Virus record (IMG/VR): IMGVR_UViG_3300031851_000004
Span: 35,271 to 99,270 of that record
Origin: a virus
DNA length: 64,000 nucleotides
Reading direction: 5' to 3' (one strand)
A program made the position numbers and the translations under genes. Shown one piece after another: positions 43,037 to 50,912 of this stretch. The notes beneath the pieces were generated by a model. It was given only the letters and a program-made list of their open reading frames with translations, made no database searches and was not told where the DNA came from. Each line of letters begins with the position of its first letter. Position 1 is the stretch's first letter.

Positions 43037-43522
43037 ATGAATATAGAAATAATTGATGGCAACTTGTTAAAGATGCACTTTCATGGGTTGGATTACATTG
43101 CTCATTCTTGCAACACAAATAATGTAATGGGCGCAGGTATCGCTCTTGATATAAAACATACTTACCCCCAAGCATATAGTGCCGATTGCCATGCGATGAT
43201 GGAAGGTGAAAATGTTTTGGGTAATTATAGTTTTGCATGGACTGATGCTACTCAAAGCAAAGGCATCTATAATATGTATACTCAAGATAAGGTTGGGGGC
43301 GAAAGAGCAGTTAATTATGAAGCATTTTATGTTGCACTAGAAAATGTCGCAGATCACATTGAATGGCAAAGTAAGCATGATGAAGAAGAAAAGGTTTTAG
43401 GTTTACCCTACGGCATCTCTTGTGGACTTGCGGGAGGCAGTTGGGGTGTTATTTTTTCTATGATAAATAATATTTTAGTTGACAGAAGTTTTAAAACCTA
43501 TATGATTAGATACCATGAATAG
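43037..43522 (+). CDS. Macro-domain protein (ADP-ribose binding)
   Basis: 161 aa. MNIEIIDGNLLKM, then DYIAHSCNTNNVMGAGIALD, then YPQAY, and LPYGISCGLAGGSWGVIFSMI. This is the macro domain in its Poa1p/ALC1-like form, binding or hydrolysing ADP-ribose derivatives (N24-type Asn of the 'CN' motif present). In a phage it could reverse ADP-ribosylation or remove NAD-derived signals used in host defence; that is inference. Confidence 0.8.
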   Translation: MNIEIIDGNLLKMHFHGLDYIAHSCNTNNVMGAGIALDIKHTYPQAYSADCHAMMEGENVLGNYSFAWTDATQSKGIYNMYTQDKVGGERAVNYEAFYVALENVADHIEWQSKHDEEEKVLGLPYGISCGLAGGSWGVIFSMINNILVDRSFKTYMIRYHE

Positions 43523-43766
43523 ATTTGAACTAGAAGACGCGATGAGTGACTTGCACCAAATAGGTGAAGACATAGAAACAATAATATATGCTATTGGAGA
43601 CTCTCCTGTCAAGCATACCGAAGACCAACTATTAAATATGTTGATCGGAATGAAACAACTACATAATACTCGCTATCAAAAAATGTGGAATATATTTGAG
43701 GAATTAATTAAACATAAAATTATATCAGATGAAAATATCAGTTTTCCATCAAACAACAAAAGTTAA
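43515..43766 (+). CDS. Hypothetical protein, 83 aa
   Basis: Helical protein (FELEDAMSDLHQIGEDIETIIYAIG) with 8-bp overlap with the macro-domain gene, so co-translated. Not recognised. Confidence 0.6.
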   Translation: MNRFELEDAMSDLHQIGEDIETIIYAIGDSPVKHTEDQLLNMLIGMKQLHNTRYQKMWNIFEELIKHKIISDENISFPSNNKS

Positions 43767-43771
43767 ATAAT

Positions 43772-44032
43772 ATGGATATATCTACCATTGAAATGAGGAT
43801 GTATAATCCCGAAGCTAAAGTTCAATTAATAGATTCAGAAACTCCGTTTGTGTTAAAAAACTCAAATTCTCTTATGGTTGAGGGGGTTTACGATTCATCT
43901 TTTAAGCTCACCCCTTGGGGTGCTGATATGGTTATTTCTGTTACTGACCCATTTGTGATATTAGAGAATGGGGAAAGGCTTATTGCGATAGAATTGTATG
44001 CAAAGCATAGGGACTTTAAATTAATTAGATAA
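43772..44032 (+). CDS. Small protein of the 'PWGA...TDP' family, 86 aa
   Basis: Contains LTPWGADMVISVTDPFVILENGERLIAI. The same layout, LNPWGANVIVKITDPNQVDKYG, occurs in the protein at 45044, so these are paralogues. Beta-rich, function unknown. Confidence 0.6.
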   Translation: MDISTIEMRMYNPEAKVQLIDSETPFVLKNSNSLMVEGVYDSSFKLTPWGADMVISVTDPFVILENGERLIAIELYAKHRDFKLIR

Positions 44033-44061
44033 TAAATAGTTATTATTTTTTTATTTATTTC

Positions 44062-44090
44062 TTGACATACTTATTAATTTTTGGTAATAT
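44062..44090 (+). promoter_or_regulatory. Promoter, leaderless type
   Basis: TTGACA (44062-44067), 17 bp ending TTGG, TAATAT (44085-44090), 7 nt to the ATG at 44098. Confidence 0.75.
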
Positions 44091-44097
44091 TTTAATT

Positions 44098-44676
44098 ATG
44101 AGCGGAGAAGGACACACAACAAGTTTCAAAAGAACGACACAGACTAGCAAGTCTAACGAACAACTCTTAGAGGAGTTTAAACGTTTAGTTTATTCTAGCA
44201 AAAAGGTTATGTCTCATATGAAATGGTACGGCAAGGAGCATAGTGTTGAACTTGTAGAGCATGGAGATGAAGAGCAACCAAAATGGAGGCAAGAAAGTGT
44301 TGCAATTAAAGATACTTTTGAATTTTATATTAGCACTTATGAATCTTGGGGTAAGGATTCAAATTATTACGAATGCCATAAAACAGAGGGAAGTTTCGTT
44401 TCTCTTGCTAGGGAATTCGCACATAATAATAAATTAATGTATTTCCCCGATGGTTTTCCTGCTGAATGGATTGAGCAAGAAATAATTGATGGAGAAAAAA
44501 ATTGGAATCATTTTATTGTAAAACCCGATGATAAAAACATTGACAGAATTTGCGAAGTTTGGTATGATTATGGAATACAAAAGTTAAAAGATGATTCCAA
44601 AGAACTTTGGTATCAAGTTAGAGATAAAATCAAGCAATTAATGGAGAATAGATATGAATGTGAATGCACAAGATAG
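44098..44676 (+). CDS. Hypothetical protein, 192 aa
   Basis: The promoter places the start at ATG 44098 (MSGEGHTTSFKRTTQTSK). A longer frame from 44062 would begin within the -35 box and is rejected. Acidic with several Trp (AEWIEQEIIDGEKNWNHFIV). Not recognised. Confidence 0.65.
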   Translation: MSGEGHTTSFKRTTQTSKSNEQLLEEFKRLVYSSKKVMSHMKWYGKEHSVELVEHGDEEQPKWRQESVAIKDTFEFYISTYESWGKDSNYYECHKTEGSFVSLAREFAHNNKLMYFPDGFPAEWIEQEIIDGEKNWNHFIVKPDDKNIDRICEVWYDYGIQKLKDDSKELWYQVRDKIKQLMENRYECECTR

Positions 44677-44860
44677 TAAAATGAATATAGTTCCTAGTAA
44701 TGATCAAGGAGAAGATTTTGAAATGACTAGTCACTTTGCTTGGCTTAAAGTCGGAGATTACTCTCTTCAGATCGTAGACGATGCTGATGAGTTAAGGGTA
44801 AGAGTTTACCCTTATGGAGATGAGCTTGAAGAAATTGACACCTTATACATTGCTAAATGA
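44654..44860 (+). CDS. Hypothetical acidic protein, 68 aa
   Basis: 23-bp overlap with the preceding gene and 4-bp overlap with the next. FAWLKVGDYSLQIVDDADEL suggests a small beta domain. Unknown. Confidence 0.55.
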   Translation: MNVNAQDSKMNIVPSNDQGEDFEMTSHFAWLKVGDYSLQIVDDADELRVRVYPYGDELEEIDTLYIAK

Positions 44861-45042
44861 GCTTTATATCTTACATTGCAGTTGATTGGAATAAAGCGAA
44901 TCCAATTTTACCACAAAGACCAATTCTAATGACGAAGACAGAAGCATTTAAATTAAATAAACAATTGCTTTTAAATGGTGAAAAGAAAAGATATATCAGA
45001 GAAGAACTAGGTTTAAGTTTAAACAATACAAATAAAAAATAA
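44857..45042 (+). CDS. Hypothetical basic protein, 61 aa
   Basis: ATGA overlap with the previous gene. A C-terminal helix-turn-helix-like stretch (EAFKLNKQLLLNGEKKRYIR followed by EELGLSL) may be DNA binding. Confidence 0.55.
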   Translation: MSFISYIAVDWNKANPILPQRPILMTKTEAFKLNKQLLLNGEKKRYIREELGLSLNNTNKK

Positions 45043-45043
45043 T

Positions 45044-45322
45044 ATGAGCGTAAAAGATAGTCATTTAACAATTAGAGAAGATTTAGTCGAAGAGGGTTTG
45101 TCTGTACCTGTTTGGTTTCTTGATTACAAAGAAGATATTCATGTAGAAGATACTCCTACATTGAATATTGATTGTGATTACTCTACTGATGGAGAAGAAT
45201 TAAATCCTTGGGGAGCAAATGTCATAGTAAAAATTACCGATCCTAATCAAGTTGATAAATATGGTAAACCTTGGAAAGATAGGTTAGCCTTTGCAATATC
45301 AGCAGATTTTGATTGGAACTAG
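45044..45322 (+). CDS. Small protein of the 'PWGA...TDP' family, 92 aa
   Basis: Paralogue of the 43772 protein (shared PWGAN, TDP and AISADFDW-like end). One base after the previous stop. Function unknown. Confidence 0.6.
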   Translation: MSVKDSHLTIREDLVEEGLSVPVWFLDYKEDIHVEDTPTLNIDCDYSTDGEELNPWGANVIVKITDPNQVDKYGKPWKDRLAFAISADFDWN

Positions 45323-45332
45323 GTATTGAGTT

Positions 45333-45623
45333 ATGTGGAATTATAGAATAATTAAAAATAAAGACAAGTCTTATGGGTTGTATGAAGTAATATATAATGA
45401 TGATGGGCAAATTTCAGCACATTCGGAAAATTCAGAAATTATAGGAGAAAGCCCCGAAGATATAATGCAAACATTAAGATTAATGCTTGACGATGCAAAT
45501 AAAAGTTATTACAATGTACTAGAGTATGATAAAATAAAATTTGCTCCTCTTTGCGATGAGAGTGAAAAATCTGAAGCAATAACCTTGGACGAATTATATG
45601 GGCATGAAGGAGAAATCAAATAA
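45333..45623 (+). CDS. Hypothetical protein, 96 aa
   Basis: MWNYRIIKNKDKSYGLYEVIYND then ISAHSENSEIIGESPEDIMQTLRLMLDDA. The W-x-Y-R-I-I...Y-G-L-x-E-V-Y-Y opening is common in small conserved phage proteins. Function unknown. Confidence 0.65.
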   Translation: MWNYRIIKNKDKSYGLYEVIYNDDGQISAHSENSEIIGESPEDIMQTLRLMLDDANKSYYNVLEYDKIKFAPLCDESEKSEAITLDELYGHEGEIK

Positions 45624-45741
45624 AAAAGTTAAAAAAACAAAATCTAAGCCAAAACACAGAAATGGAAAAGGAGATTCTCCTAGAAATATATCTGAAGATT
45701 TTAAGAAAAATTACGAACAAATAAATTGGAAAAAAAAATGA
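45604..45741 (+). CDS. Small very basic protein, 45 aa
   Basis: ATG at 45604 inside the end of the previous gene; stop 45739-45741 overlaps the next ATG (ATGA). Lys-rich, with KPKHRNGKGDSPRNISEDF. Both junctions support it as a real gene; nucleic-acid binding is likely from charge alone. Confidence 0.7.
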   Translation: MKEKSNKKVKKTKSKPKHRNGKGDSPRNISEDFKKNYEQINWKKK

Positions 45742-46031
45742 TTAATTGGATTAAAATCGAAGATAAAGTTCCCGAAGAGGGAAAGAGATTGCTTTACTTC
45801 TTTGAAGGCACAGGAGTATGGACAGGTTTTTATTATGGTAGAGACGAAGACTACCCCGATTCAAATAACCATGTGTTTGGTAGCAATGCAGGATTCTTAA
45901 CGGGAGATGTCACTCATTATTGCTACATTGATTATCCCGAAGGTGAAGATGCAGAGTGGAGAGTTGACGCAGATAGAGAATTTTTTGAAGAAACTAAATT
46001 TCAAATAAAATCCCGTAGAATCTTTAGATAA
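45738..46031 (+). CDS. DUF551-like protein
   Basis: 97 aa from ATG 45738. MINWIKIEDKVPEEGKRLLYFF, then VWTGFYYG, GDVTHYCYIDYPEG. The W-I...P-x-x-G-x-x-V/L-L...VTHW pattern is that of DUF551, frequent in phages, function unknown. Confidence 0.7.
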   Translation: MINWIKIEDKVPEEGKRLLYFFEGTGVWTGFYYGRDEDYPDSNNHVFGSNAGFLTGDVTHYCYIDYPEGEDAEWRVDADREFFEETKFQIKSRRIFR

Positions 46032-46324
46032 TGAAAACATTACATAATACTAGAAATTGCAATTACAGAAAATTCTTGCACAAGAAATTAAAGCATGGAA
46101 AAATAAGTGGTAAATTTTATAAGTTTCTTTGTAGGAACTTTCCTTATCGAGTTAATGCAAGAGAGGTGACAATTTGTGTCACTATGGTTCTTGATGGCAG
46201 AATGACAGAAAATAAAGCTATCTCTACCCTACAAGGAGCAGGGAATGAACTTAGGCGACAAAAAGAATTATACAAATCAAATGTGGAGTGCAGAAAGAGA
46301 ACAGGATCGAAACAAATAAATTAA
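46031..46324 (+). CDS. Hypothetical basic protein, 97 aa
   Basis: Shares one base with the previous stop (TAATG). Basic, helical, with several Arg/Lys (NYRKFLHKKLKHGKISGKFY). Possible nucleic-acid binder. Confidence 0.6.
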   Translation: MKTLHNTRNCNYRKFLHKKLKHGKISGKFYKFLCRNFPYRVNAREVTICVTMVLDGRMTENKAISTLQGAGNELRRQKELYKSNVECRKRTGSKQIN

Positions 46325-46329
46325 ATATT

Positions 46330-46548
46330 ATGAATACTAAATTATACAATATGTTAAAATCTGATATTGAAGCTAGAAAGTGCAAGGCTTTATTAACCTT
46401 ACATCTTATGGATGAGAAATCTGTCGGGATAGGAGATCATTCGACTGATGATTTTTATAACAATGCCAAAGATGCCATTTCTGAGCTTGCAACTGCAAAT
46501 GATGAACTTGATGCGTTAAATCAATACGTTGAAGAAGGTATTTCGTAA
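46330..46548 (+). CDS. Hypothetical protein, 72 aa
   Basis: Start at ATG 46330 (MNTKLYNMLKSDIEARKC); a longer frame from 46288 would overlap the previous gene by 37 bp. Helical with an acidic C-terminus (ELATANDELDALNQYVEEG). Confidence 0.6.
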   Translation: MNTKLYNMLKSDIEARKCKALLTLHLMDEKSVGIGDHSTDDFYNNAKDAISELATANDELDALNQYVEEGIS

Positions 46549-46553
46549 ATTAA

Positions 46554-46733
46554 ATGATCACAATAGAAGATACAAATAACGAAAAATATTACATTAACCC
46601 TTCTCATGTTATTTATGTAAAGAGAAGACCAAATTTGTCTTTGCCTCAATACAAAATACTATTATCTAATGGTGAAATCATTATGACTGATAATAAAGAA
46701 GGTGCTATGGCTATTGTAATGTCAATGAAATGA
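46554..46733 (+). CDS. Small protein, 59 aa
   Basis: MITIEDTNNEKYYINPSHVI, then LPQYKILLSNGEIIMTDNKE. Beta-rich, possibly an SH3-like or LytTR-like mini domain. The stop overlaps the next start (ATGA). Confidence 0.6.
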   Translation: MITIEDTNNEKYYINPSHVIYVKRRPNLSLPQYKILLSNGEIIMTDNKEGAMAIVMSMK

Positions 46734-46894
46734 GAATACTTTTAAGTAAATTACTTTATTATATGGGGCATTTAGTTAGTGTCTTTCTGTATTGTGATTG
46801 GCTTTGTTTTTTATATCCTGTTTATAAGAAATTAATGGTTTGGAGTTCTGCCCTTGACAAAGATGGGAAAGTATGGGATACTACGAATAAATGA
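46730..46894 (+). CDS. Tiny membrane protein, 54 aa
   Basis: ATGA overlaps on both sides (46730 and 46891). Hydrophobic stretch LLYYMGHLVSVFLYCDWLCF followed by LYPVYKKLM; single membrane segment. Function unknown. Confidence 0.6.
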   Translation: MRILLSKLLYYMGHLVSVFLYCDWLCFLYPVYKKLMVWSSALDKDGKVWDTTNK

Positions 46895-47151
46895 ACAACC
46901 AAAAAGAAAGGGTTAATTTTATATTAAGTAATTATAGTAATATTAATTACACTAAGCAAATAAAAGGAAAAAGCCTTGAGGGAACTCACAATATATGGGA
47001 TAACAATGGAACATGGTGGATTCACTTCTTTGCGGATAGCACAATTCATTATACATTTAATAAAGAAAGAGTCCGCGTTTCATTAAAAACTAAAAACATT
47101 AAAGAAGCAAAAACAATAAGGAACGAACTATTTAATCAGTTACAAAAATGA
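46891..47151 (+). CDS. Integrase arm/AP2-like DNA-binding small protein
   Basis: 86 aa. GTWWIHFFADSTIHYTFNKE, then VRVSLKTKNIKEAKTIRNEL. The last phrase is the typical end of AP2-like or arm-type DNA-binding domains of phage integrases (SLKTKDxxEAKxxR). No recombinase domain. Possibly a DNA-binding regulator. Confidence 0.5.
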   Translation: MNNQKERVNFILSNYSNINYTKQIKGKSLEGTHNIWDNNGTWWIHFFADSTIHYTFNKERVRVSLKTKNIKEAKTIRNELFNQLQK

Positions 47152-47339
47152 CAGAGAATATTAATTATACAAAAGGTTATGATAAAGGTTGGGAAGATGC
47201 ACAAGAATATCTAGCTAAAAAGTTTGAGAAAGTTTTGAGTAAAAATTCTAATCAATCATATGATAAGGGTTTTCGAGAGGGGGCAAATCAAAAAAACAAC
47301 AAACCTTGTGTTTGCGGGTTTTGGGGGGATAAGAAATGA
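47148..47339 (+). CDS. Hypothetical protein, 63 aa
   Basis: ATGA overlaps both neighbours. Repeats of the YTKGYDKGWEDA / YDKGFREGA type, as in cell-wall-binding or small adaptor helices, and a Cys pair near the end (CVCGFWGDKK). Confidence 0.6.
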   Translation: MTENINYTKGYDKGWEDAQEYLAKKFEKVLSKNSNQSYDKGFREGANQKNNKPCVCGFWGDKK

Positions 47340-47560
47340 TTTCTAATAATGAATCAAAATTAGTCGAAGGGATAATCAACTTTTCAGAACACATAATTAG
47401 TTATGGAACTGAGGAAAAAATCAGAGAAGTTCACGAAAGACTTTCTTTTTGCATAGAGGACTTTTCTTTTTGGCATGAAATAAATAGAAAAGAAAGGTCT
47501 GTAGAATCTTTAAAAAATTTATTACGTTGGTTGGTTGACACCGCTGAAAATGATTTTTAA
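47336..47560 (+). CDS. Hypothetical protein, 74 aa
   Basis: Helical acidic protein (LVEGIINFSEHIISYGTEEK). ATGA overlap with the previous gene. A promoter follows. Confidence 0.6.
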   Translation: MISNNESKLVEGIINFSEHIISYGTEEKIREVHERLSFCIEDFSFWHEINRKERSVESLKNLLRWLVDTAENDF

Positions 47561-47570
47561 AAAAAAAGAA

Positions 47571-47599
47571 TTGACAATAAATATCAACAATGATAAAGT
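47571..47599 (+). promoter_or_regulatory. Promoter, leaderless type
   Basis: TTGACA (47571-47576), 17 bp, TAAAGT (47594-47599), 8 nt to the ATG at 47608. Supports the existence of the small gene that follows. Confidence 0.7.
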
Positions 47600-47607
47600 A
47601 ATATATT

Positions 47608-47724
47608 ATGAATGAAATAAAAGAATTATGGGACTTGTCATGGTCAGATGGCTTTACTTTAACATTTATATTGATGGGGCTTTATACTTATAAAGTTTGG
47701 ATAGATAATAAATTTAAAAAATGA
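47608..47724 (+). CDS. Tiny membrane protein, 38 aa
   Basis: MNEIKELWDLSWSDGFTLTF, then ILMGLYTYKVW; one membrane segment. Promoter directly upstream and ATGA overlap with the next gene support it. Confidence 0.65.
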   Translation: MNEIKELWDLSWSDGFTLTFILMGLYTYKVWIDNKFKK

Positions 47725-47822
47725 TAAAATTTATTAATTGTTTCAATGTAATATGTCTCCTCTTGTGCGGCGCTTGGTACTTCACTTGGGCGTATCAAAT
47801 ATTAAAATATATAATCAAATGA
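47721..47822 (+). CDS. Tiny membrane protein, 33 aa
   Basis: MIKFINCFNVICLLLCGAWY then FTWAYQILKYIIK; one Cys-rich membrane segment. ATGA overlaps at both ends (47721, 47819). Confidence 0.6.
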   Translation: MIKFINCFNVICLLLCGAWYFTWAYQILKYIIK

Positions 47823-48079
47823 AAATACAATTAGGATTACGAGGAAGTACAGATGCCTTCAACCATGTCATCGTTAAAATAGATGACCTCATGCTTATGA
47901 ATACTGAGAATTTATTTTTGGGTGGGCAAGAATATAGAACCAAGACAGGAACAAGTTTGGTTCAATTATTAGATTCTCTATCAAAAGATCACGAAATATC
48001 AATTGGCGAGAAAGTCGCCAAGGAAGTAGAGAGTGAGTTGCATATTGAAGAAGGAACTTTAATTAAATTAAATAATTAA
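47819..48079 (+). CDS. Hypothetical protein, 86 aa
   Basis: Start at ATG 47819 in an ATGA overlap; an in-frame upstream ATG at 47738 would run inside the previous gene. MKIQLGLRGSTDAFNHVIVK then beta-rich sequence. Unknown. Confidence 0.6.
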   Translation: MKIQLGLRGSTDAFNHVIVKIDDLMLMNTENLFLGGQEYRTKTGTSLVQLLDSLSKDHEISIGEKVAKEVESELHIEEGTLIKLNN

Positions 48080-48081
48080 AT

Positions 48082-48294
48082 ATGGCACACGATGAATTTA
48101 ATAGTGGGGCAAGGCATGGATTCAGCATGGCATTGTATGCGGTAAGAGATATTGACAGGCAAATAGAATATCCCGATGAGAGAGGAAAAGAAGACTATAT
48201 AAAATATAATGCTCAGAAAGATTTACTATATAAAATATATGAAGCAATAAAAAAACAAGAAGAGGAAAATACAAATGAAAATAACAATAACTAA
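48082..48294 (+). CDS. Hypothetical protein, 70 aa
   Basis: FNSGARHGFSMALYAVRDID and an Asn-rich end (ENTNENNNN). Overlaps the next gene by 20 bp. Confidence 0.6.
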   Translation: MAHDEFNSGARHGFSMALYAVRDIDRQIEYPDERGKEDYIKYNAQKDLLYKIYEAIKKQEEENTNENNNN

Positions 48295-48631
48295 TCATAA
48301 TAAAACTTATAGTGTGGAGACTGATGAAGATGTAGATGCGGAAAGTTTAGCGGATATGTTTAAAGGTTTGATGGTGGGTATGGGATATCATCCAAGTAAT
48401 GTAGACGAATTATTTAATACAGAATATACATGGTTCACTCAAGAAGAAAGAGAAGAGAATATGCAAGGTCATTTAAAAGAAGAGGACTTATCTGTTAGCT
48501 CAAGAGCTTTTGAAACACACAAACAAACGGATGAAGAAAGATTAGAACGTTTATGTAGGGATAGAAAAGTTCAAGAGTTTCAAGATAATATGTACAAACA
48601 AAGCGATATAGAAAATGATATTTTCGCTTAA
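48275..48631 (+). CDS. Hypothetical protein, 118 aa
   Basis: KITITNHNKTYSVETDEDVD then AESLADMFKGLMVGMGYHPS, VDELFN. This 'beta hairpin plus L-x-x-x-F-x-x-L-M-x-x-x-G' order is common in small conserved phage proteins; function unknown. C-terminal half highly charged. Confidence 0.6.
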   Translation: MKITITNHNKTYSVETDEDVDAESLADMFKGLMVGMGYHPSNVDELFNTEYTWFTQEEREENMQGHLKEEDLSVSSRAFETHKQTDEERLERLCRDRKVQEFQDNMYKQSDIENDIFA

Positions 48632-48643
48632 AAAATATTTACC

Positions 48644-48967
48644 ATGATTTGTTTAAATTCAAAAGAATTACCATCATTAGAAGAGTTAAGAAAATTAAGA
48701 GCAATTACATTAGAAGATATGAATAAAGAAGAATTAAAAGAAACCATTGGAGAACACAACCCTAAAGCATTATTTGCCGATGGGCATGATGACGCAATCA
48801 TGGGGTATTCTAGTGATGGTAGAGTTATTTATTCTGTTAATCAGATTGTGAAAACTCTTGTTGAAAGAGATGGCATGACTCCCGATGAATCAATAGAGTA
48901 TTTTAATTTTAATATTGAATGCGCTTATCTTGGAGAGTATACCCCAATTTATATGTACGAGGAATAA
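48644..48967 (+). CDS. Hypothetical protein, 107 aa
   Basis: AKFADGHDDAIMGYSSDGRV-like core (ALFADGHDDAIMGY ... VIYSVNQIV) followed by DESIEYFNFNIECAYLG. This pattern of a D-G-x-D-x-A-I-x-G segment and a final 'EAxEyfxfNixgayxg' is common to a widespread phage family with no known function. Confidence 0.65.
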   Translation: MICLNSKELPSLEELRKLRAITLEDMNKEELKETIGEHNPKALFADGHDDAIMGYSSDGRVIYSVNQIVKTLVERDGMTPDESIEYFNFNIECAYLGEYTPIYMYEE

Positions 48968-48993
48968 AATTTCAAAAAAGTTTTAAAAAAATC

Positions 48994-49022
48994 TTGACAA
49001 TGCCCAAAAAATATGCGAATAT
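48994..49022 (+). promoter_or_regulatory. Promoter, leaderless
   Basis: TTGACA (48994-48999), 17 bp ending ATGC, GAATAT (49017-49022), 6 nt to the ATG at 49029. Confidence 0.7.
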
Positions 49023-49028
49023 AAGGGC

Positions 49029-49313
49029 ATGGTAAATAAAATAGAAAAACAAATCGTCTGGTCTAAAGGTAGAAAAAAGACAGAGAGGGCAAAGCAAACA
49101 TCTTGGTCTAGCTCAAAAGATTGGAGCGGGCTTAGTGGGCTTGAAATTATGGCTTATGACTTTAATGAGTTTGTTGCTTGTACTGCAATTACGAGTCAAG
49201 GAAGAAGTAATAATAAGTTTTTTCAGATTCCTGTTGACAAGATTGAAGAGTTCTGTCATGCTTTAATGGATGCTAAAAAAATAATGGAAAGTAAAAATAA
49301 TGAAAAAATATAG
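49029..49313 (+). CDS. Hypothetical protein, 94 aa
   Basis: Basic start (MVNKIEKQIVWSKGRKKTER) and Trp/Ser-rich middle. Overlaps the next gene by 14 bp. Contains one of only two CCAG/CTGG tetramers of the 37.45-64 kb region (49058). Confidence 0.6.
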   Translation: MVNKIEKQIVWSKGRKKTERAKQTSWSSSKDWSGLSGLEIMAYDFNEFVACTAITSQGRSNNKFFQIPVDKIEEFCHALMDAKKIMESKNNEKI

Positions 49314-49509
49314 ATTATCAGTAACAGAAGAAATTGGTGGATACATTGTAGTTGAAGCTAAGAATGAAGAGGAAGCAGAAGAAATTGCAGAAGAATTACT
49401 TAATGAACATGGTTGTCAAGATCTTTTTTACAATCATGATTTAACCAAATATCAAGGCGATCATACTCATGGAGATAGAGAAGTTTTAACTTGCGAGAAA
49501 ATAAAATGA
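49300..49509 (+). CDS. DpnD/PcfM-like small protein A
   Basis: 69 aa. KKYRLSVTEEIGGYIVVEAK then NEEEAEEIAEELLNEHG: beta hairpin, V-x-A-x-N-E-E-E-A helix. Same plan as the proteins at 49506, 54559 and 55709. Function unknown. Confidence 0.65.
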   Translation: MKKYRLSVTEEIGGYIVVEAKNEEEAEEIAEELLNEHGCQDLFYNHDLTKYQGDHTHGDREVLTCEKIK

Positions 49510-49745
49510 AAACATTTGAAATAGAAATAGCAAGCACAACTTATCGCACTTATTTTATTGATTCAGAATCGAAAGATGATGCAGTCAGCAGAGCTTTTGA
49601 TGAAATGGAAGCTGATTGGGAGATAAGTAAAGCATGGAAACAGAATGCTGAAGTTAATTTCGCAGAAGAGAGAGAAAAAGAATCCAAAGAAGATTCAATG
49701 GAATTAAATGATTCTGATCTTGACAAGCTAAACCAAGACCTATAA
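49506..49745 (+). CDS. DpnD/PcfM-like small protein B
   Basis: 79 aa from ATG 49506 (ATGA overlap; an ATG at 49491 is less likely). KTFEIEIASTTYRTYFIDSE then SKDDAVSRAFDEMEADWEIS. Same plan as 49300. Confidence 0.6.
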   Translation: MKTFEIEIASTTYRTYFIDSESKDDAVSRAFDEMEADWEISKAWKQNAEVNFAEEREKESKEDSMELNDSDLDKLNQDL

Positions 49746-49754
49746 GGTAAAGAT

Positions 49755-50048
49755 ATGAAAGTCACAGAATTAGAGATAAAAGAAAGTTTTGATGGTGAAT
49801 TATATTTTCGTCTACCCGATGATCTTTTAGATAGATTAGGTTGGAAAGAAGGGGATGATTTAAAATTCATACCACAAGACGAAGCATTTATTATTAAAAA
49901 AGTAAAATATGAAACGATTGAGCTTGACTTTGATGACCAAGAGTTGTTAAAGTATATGCAGTTCGCACATGAAAAAAATATTACATTTAATGAACTCTGC
50001 GAGGAAGCAATAAAAGAAAGACTAAAAGAAAATAATTATGACAAATAA
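49755..50048 (+). CDS. AbrB/MazE-like transcription factor
   Basis: 97 aa. ESFDGELYFRLPDDLLDRLG followed by WKEGDDLKFIPQDEAFIIKK is the SpoVT-AbrB swapped-hairpin DNA-binding domain as in MazE antitoxins. The C-terminal part is helical (ITFNELCEEAIKERLKE). No toxin gene of a known type is adjacent; the next gene encodes a small membrane protein. Could be a regulator of this region or an anti-toxin acting on host toxins. Confidence 0.7.
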   Translation: MKVTELEIKESFDGELYFRLPDDLLDRLGWKEGDDLKFIPQDEAFIIKKVKYETIELDFDDQELLKYMQFAHEKNITFNELCEEAIKERLKENNYDK

Positions 50049-50214
50049 ACAAGTAGCGCAAACATGGTTGGTAACATTAGTTGCCATATTTTTCACGGCA
50101 TTCTTCGGGCAACTAATGGGTATTGCAACAGGGGGGGCAATGACTCTTCTAAGTTTCATATCCCTTGGCGTACAATTTTGGGGAATATCTAGATTATGGA
50201 AATCAAAAGAATAA
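50038..50214 (+). CDS. Small two-helix membrane protein, 58 aa
   Basis: ATG at 50038 overlaps the AbrB-like gene by 11 bp. Segments WLVTLVAIFFTAFFGQLMGI and AMTLLSFISLGVQFWGI. It could be a toxin-like membrane peptide paired with the AbrB-like protein or simply a small phage membrane protein; not resolvable here. Confidence 0.65.
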   Translation: MTNKQVAQTWLVTLVAIFFTAFFGQLMGIATGGAMTLLSFISLGVQFWGISRLWKSKE

Positions 50215-50220
50215 AATAAA

Positions 50221-50463
50221 ATGAATAAAACAGAAGAAGCACGCAAAATAGATAGTTTATTTGAAGTTGAAAGTGGACTAGACACTCGCCTTTTCGAGTT
50301 AGCAGGTTATCCCCTCATTGACGACTTAGTAAATGAGATGTTTGAATTAAAAGAGAGAATGAACAAAAGATTAAATAAAAGAATTAAAGAACTTGAATTA
50401 ATCGGAGAGTTCGGGGTCAAGCCTATTGGTACTTCTCACATGAACTTTGAAGGAAATGCATAA
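50221..50463 (+). CDS. Hypothetical protein, 80 aa
   Basis: Charged helical protein (LVNEMFELKERMNKRLNKRI). Not recognised. Confidence 0.6.
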   Translation: MNKTEEARKIDSLFEVESGLDTRLFELAGYPLIDDLVNEMFELKERMNKRLNKRIKELELIGEFGVKPIGTSHMNFEGNA

Positions 50464-50465
50464 AA

Positions 50466-50912
50466 ATGATTGATATAATAAAAACTTGGCAAGCGCCTAA
50501 AAAAGTTGCATTAGCAATTATTGATTTAGCTTTAGAGCATATTGAAAAGGTTAAAGCTAATCCCGAAGTTAAAACTGAAGGAGATAATTTCGACTATTGG
50601 AATAGCTATGATTTAAGAGATGGCAATTATGTAGATTATAATATTCATTGTGGTGATGAATGGTGCATACTTAAAGAAGATGGTGCAGGAGAGTATGAAT
50701 ATACTGATCCTAAAACATGGTCTTGGGATGTTTGTGCTTATGCAGTTGACCCGCCAAATGAAGAAAATAAGTATCATCAGATGGATACAGATAGAATGCA
50801 ATATTTATTTAGCTATAATAAGAGTTATGGCGAATTTGAAGTAAATTTTGAAGAAATGAGTATTCACCGACTAATGCAAAACAAAATAGGAGAAAAAATA
50901 TTATGGGATTAG
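50466..50912 (+). CDS. Hypothetical Trp-rich protein, 148 aa
   Basis: FDYWNSYDLRDGNYVDYNIH, GDEWCILKEDG, DPKTWSWDVCAYAVDPP. Rich in aromatic and acidic residues. Overlaps the next gene by 10 bp. Confidence 0.6.
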   Translation: MIDIIKTWQAPKKVALAIIDLALEHIEKVKANPEVKTEGDNFDYWNSYDLRDGNYVDYNIHCGDEWCILKEDGAGEYEYTDPKTWSWDVCAYAVDPPNEENKYHQMDTDRMQYLFSYNKSYGEFEVNFEEMSIHRLMQNKIGEKILWD

